NCBI RefSeq assembly: GCF_001545075.1
Contig: NZ_FCOB02000027.1
Location: 44,246 to 108,245 of the forward strand
Reading direction: 5' to 3'
From: Caballeronia ptereochthonis
Lineage (GTDB): Bacteria > Pseudomonadota > Gammaproteobacteria > Burkholderiales > Burkholderiaceae
Length of the DNA: 64,000 nt
Shown here: positions 62,340 through 64,000 of the stretch, one piece after another
Numbering within the stretch: the first letter of the stretch is position 1
How the letters are laid out: each line of letters opens with the position of its first letter
Program-made: the position numbers and the translations under genes
Notes under the pieces: generated by a model
Databases searched by the model: none
Seen by the model: only the letters and a program-made list of their open reading frames with translations
Told to the model about the DNA's origin: nothing

Positions 62340-63619
62340 TGTGGCCTCCTTGCCTGCGCGAGCTGCGCTGCGATCGTCGCGACGCTCGGCAGGCCGGCGT
62401 CGCGCGCGGCGGCAAGCGGCGCGACGACGGAAGTATCGACGCGAAAGAGGTGGCCGCCGCTGTCGATGCCGGGCGTCGCGACGGGGATGAACACGGTCGG
62501 GCCCGCGCGTGCGGGCAGTGTCGTCGACGGATGGCCGAGGATGATCGCGGGCACGGTGTCATCGAGCGCTGCGGGCAGCGGTTCGGGCGCGAAGCTCGAC
62601 ACCCACAGGAGCGCATCGGGTTCGCCGCGGTTCAGGAGTGTTTCGGTGCGGTAGCGATACGAGTCGTGATCGAGCGGCAGGCCGTATGCGATGCGCGTGC
62701 GCAGCGGGAAGCCCGAGAGCCACGTCGTGGCCTGATTGACGGAGAGCGCGCCGTCGTCGCCGGTGAGCGCGAGCGCGCCTGCGCGCACGGTGCGGTTGAT
62801 CGCCTTGACGATGCGCTGGAGCGCTTCGATCGCGAGCGCCGCGTGCGGCGCGGGCAGCGACGACGGCTCGTAGATGAACGCGGTGTACTTGGCGGCGTCG
62901 ATGCGCGCGGTCAGCGCGGCGAGTTCGGGTGCCGGGATTGGGCGGCCGCCTTCGACATGCGCTGACCAGAGCGCGAGGGTATCGAAGGGATCGTTTGTCT
63001 GCAGAATCGATTCCGTTCGTCTGGTTCGTGCGCTGGCGGCCGGGTCGATGTCGCATCCGACGAATACGATACTCGTTGCGCTGCCTTCATCGATGACACG
63101 TTCATAGAAGCGCGGATAGCGCCGCGACGGCGCGCAGGCGAAGACGATGACGAGATCGGCGCGCGAGCGCACTTCCGACAGCGTCGTGAAGAATGCGCCG
63201 CGATCCTGTAGTGCGCGATTGGAGTCGGCGAGCGTGTCGCCGTGCAGATGATCGAGGATGGCGCCGCAGTGCGCGGCGAGTTCATAGAGCGCGCGTGCGC
63301 CGGCCACGTCGGTCGCGAGGCCGCCGAAGAGCGGCCGCCGTGCGTTCGACAGGATCTCGCCGGCCTGCGAGAGCGCCGATGCGAGATCGGTGCCTTGTCC
63401 GTCGATCGTGGGCTTTTGGCTTGCATCCTGCGGACCGAAGCGGGCAAGTGAGTCCGCCAGACGCGGGCAGGCGATGTGCGGCGCTGCGAGGCGTTGATCG
63501 CCGGTAGGCGCGAGCGTGATGTCGTCGCATAGCAGTGGGCAGAACGGACAGGTCCAGTGGGTTGGCCCGGTGGTCCGGGCCGGGGACTCTATGGTCGTTT
63601 TCGTGGGGAAGGTCGGCAT
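62336..63619 (-). CDS. fhcB: Formyltransferase/hydrolase complex subunit FhcB
   Basis: A 427-aa protein related to the molybdopterin-type FmdB/FwdB subunit but shorter. An N-terminal Cys cluster (CPFCPLLCDD, Cys24, Cys27, Cys31) is retained, though FhcB in aerobic methylotrophs is not thought to carry the redox cofactor. It is the first gene in the long fhc-pqq operon. The ATG at 63619 is the only reasonable start; the ribosome site is weak (AAAGCACGACC). The leader is A-rich. Confidence 0.92.
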   Translation of the reverse strand: MPTFPTKTTIESPARTTGPTHWTCPFCPLLCDDITLAPTGDQRLAAPHIACPRLADSLARFGPQDASQKPTIDGQGTDLASALSQAGEILSNARRPLFGGLATDVAGARALYELAAHCGAILDHLHGDTLADSNRALQDRGAFFTTLSEVRSRADLVIVFACAPSRRYPRFYERVIDEGSATSIVFVGCDIDPAASARTRRTESILQTNDPFDTLALWSAHVEGGRPIPAPELAALTARIDAAKYTAFIYEPSSLPAPHAALAIEALQRIVKAINRTVRAGALALTGDDGALSVNQATTWLSGFPLRTRIAYGLPLDHDSYRYRTETLLNRGEPDALLWVSSFAPEPLPAALDDTVPAIILGHPSTTLPARAGPTVFIPVATPGIDSGGHLFRVDTSVVAPLAAARDAGLPSVATIAAQLAQARRPQ

Positions 63620-64000
63620 GGTCGTGCTTTAGAGCAAGGTTTATGCCGATTTTTTTTGTGTTTCTTGTTTGTTCTATTGCTTGCTTGTTCTTTCGTGGAA
63701 TCCTGAATTCTTAGTGGTCTATTAGCGTTGCCCCTGTGCGGGGCGGCAGTCACTTTCTTTGCTGCTGCAAAGAAAGTAACCAAAGAAAGCAGCTTTGGGC
63801 CCAGGCAGACTCGTCGTCATCGTTCAGAGTGGCCCAGCCCCTAAGTGTCGCCCTCATAGGACTGACCCGGCTTGGCTCGCGCACGGTCTGCCAAGCTAGT
63901 CCGTTTAACGCGCTGGTTCAGCACCAAAGCGTTCCGGCACAGCGCTACGCGCTGCCGTCGGGCATGCGAGGGAAACCAACCTTTAGCGAATGCGAAGAGA
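63620..64000. other. Upstream region of the fhc-pqq operon, no gene
   Basis: 381 bases to the window edge. About 63630-63715 is AT-rich and should contain the operon's promoter. The remainder has two hairpins and sequence that looks like a non-coding repeat. The single open frame there (63589-63783, minus) is Lys/Arg-rich and reads through the hairpins, so I do not accept it as a gene. Confidence 0.55.
63730..63777. repeat. Two adjacent hairpins, likely repeat element
   Basis: GCCCC-TGTGC-GGGGC (63730-63744) is followed by a perfect 11-base inverted repeat, ACTTTCTTTGC/GCAAAGAAAGT (63752-63762 and 63767-63777) with a TGCT loop. A third partial copy of the AAAGAAAG motif lies at about 63782-63789. 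This combination looks like an intergenic repeat family of Burkholderiaceae genomes; only one full copy is in the window. Confidence 0.5.

Noticed and set aside
63589..63783. A 64-codon Lys/Arg-rich minus frame upstream of fhcB
   Set aside because: It reads through two hairpins and overlaps the start of fhcB; it looks like repeat sequence, not a gene.
1..64000. tRNA, rRNA, CRISPR array, insertion sequence or prophage
   Set aside because: I looked for cloverleaf-like arms, regular spaced repeats and transposase or integrase motifs and saw none.

Overview
The window is high-GC DNA from a member of the Burkholderiaceae, most likely a Paraburkholderia or Caballeronia type soil or plant-associated bacterium. 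That placement is an inference. It rests on the hopanoid gene set, the monomeric isocitrate dehydrogenase, and an H4MPT-linked formaldehyde oxidation cluster joined to PQQ synthesis. Coding density is high and the two strands alternate in operon blocks. I found no tRNA, rRNA, CRISPR array, transposase or phage gene.

Layout. 1-6.1 kb is regulation: a partial envelope-stress-type protein, a membrane hybrid histidine kinase, then an operon of receiver, CheC-like phosphatase and PAS-GGDEF diguanylate cyclase. 6.3-29.1 kb is a dispersed hopanoid region: hpnD-hpnE-shc-hpnG, the hpnN-mlaA pair, the hpnM-like gene, ispH-hpnH, hpnB and hpnA. A thioesterase, a cstA locus with its own two-component system, a hypothetical gene and icd lie between them. 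Together these genes supply squalene, cyclise it, extend the hopene with adenosine and sugar-type groups, and move lipid through the periplasm. 29.3-35.1 kb is one signalling block: a kinase with three receivers, CheR, a receiver-less CheB and a receiver-kinase. 35.1-48.1 kb holds single genes: acylphosphatase, EgtD-like methyltransferase, RarD-like transporter, Mpo1-like protein, small secreted proteins, lytic transglycosylase, MFS pump, PhnZ-like HD protein, J-domain protein, VOC protein and a SulP-STAS-cNMP fusion.

48.5-63.6 kb is the most distinctive part, a PQQ/C1 island. On the minus strand fhcB-fhcA-fhcD-fhcC, cytochrome b561, pqqB-pqqC-pqqD-pqqE and a LuxR-type response regulator run head to tail, mostly with 4-base start/stop overlaps. 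A histidine kinase converges on that regulator and overlaps it antisense. A TonB-dependent receptor, a PQQ-associated beta-propeller, a DUF2380/DUF3280-like periplasmic protein and an unknown 136-aa protein sit beside it. Neither pqqA nor a PQQ alcohol dehydrogenase is in the window. The likely logic is that PQQ feeds a periplasmic alcohol dehydrogenase encoded elsewhere, its formaldehyde is processed by Fhc, and the kinase/regulator pair controls the locus.
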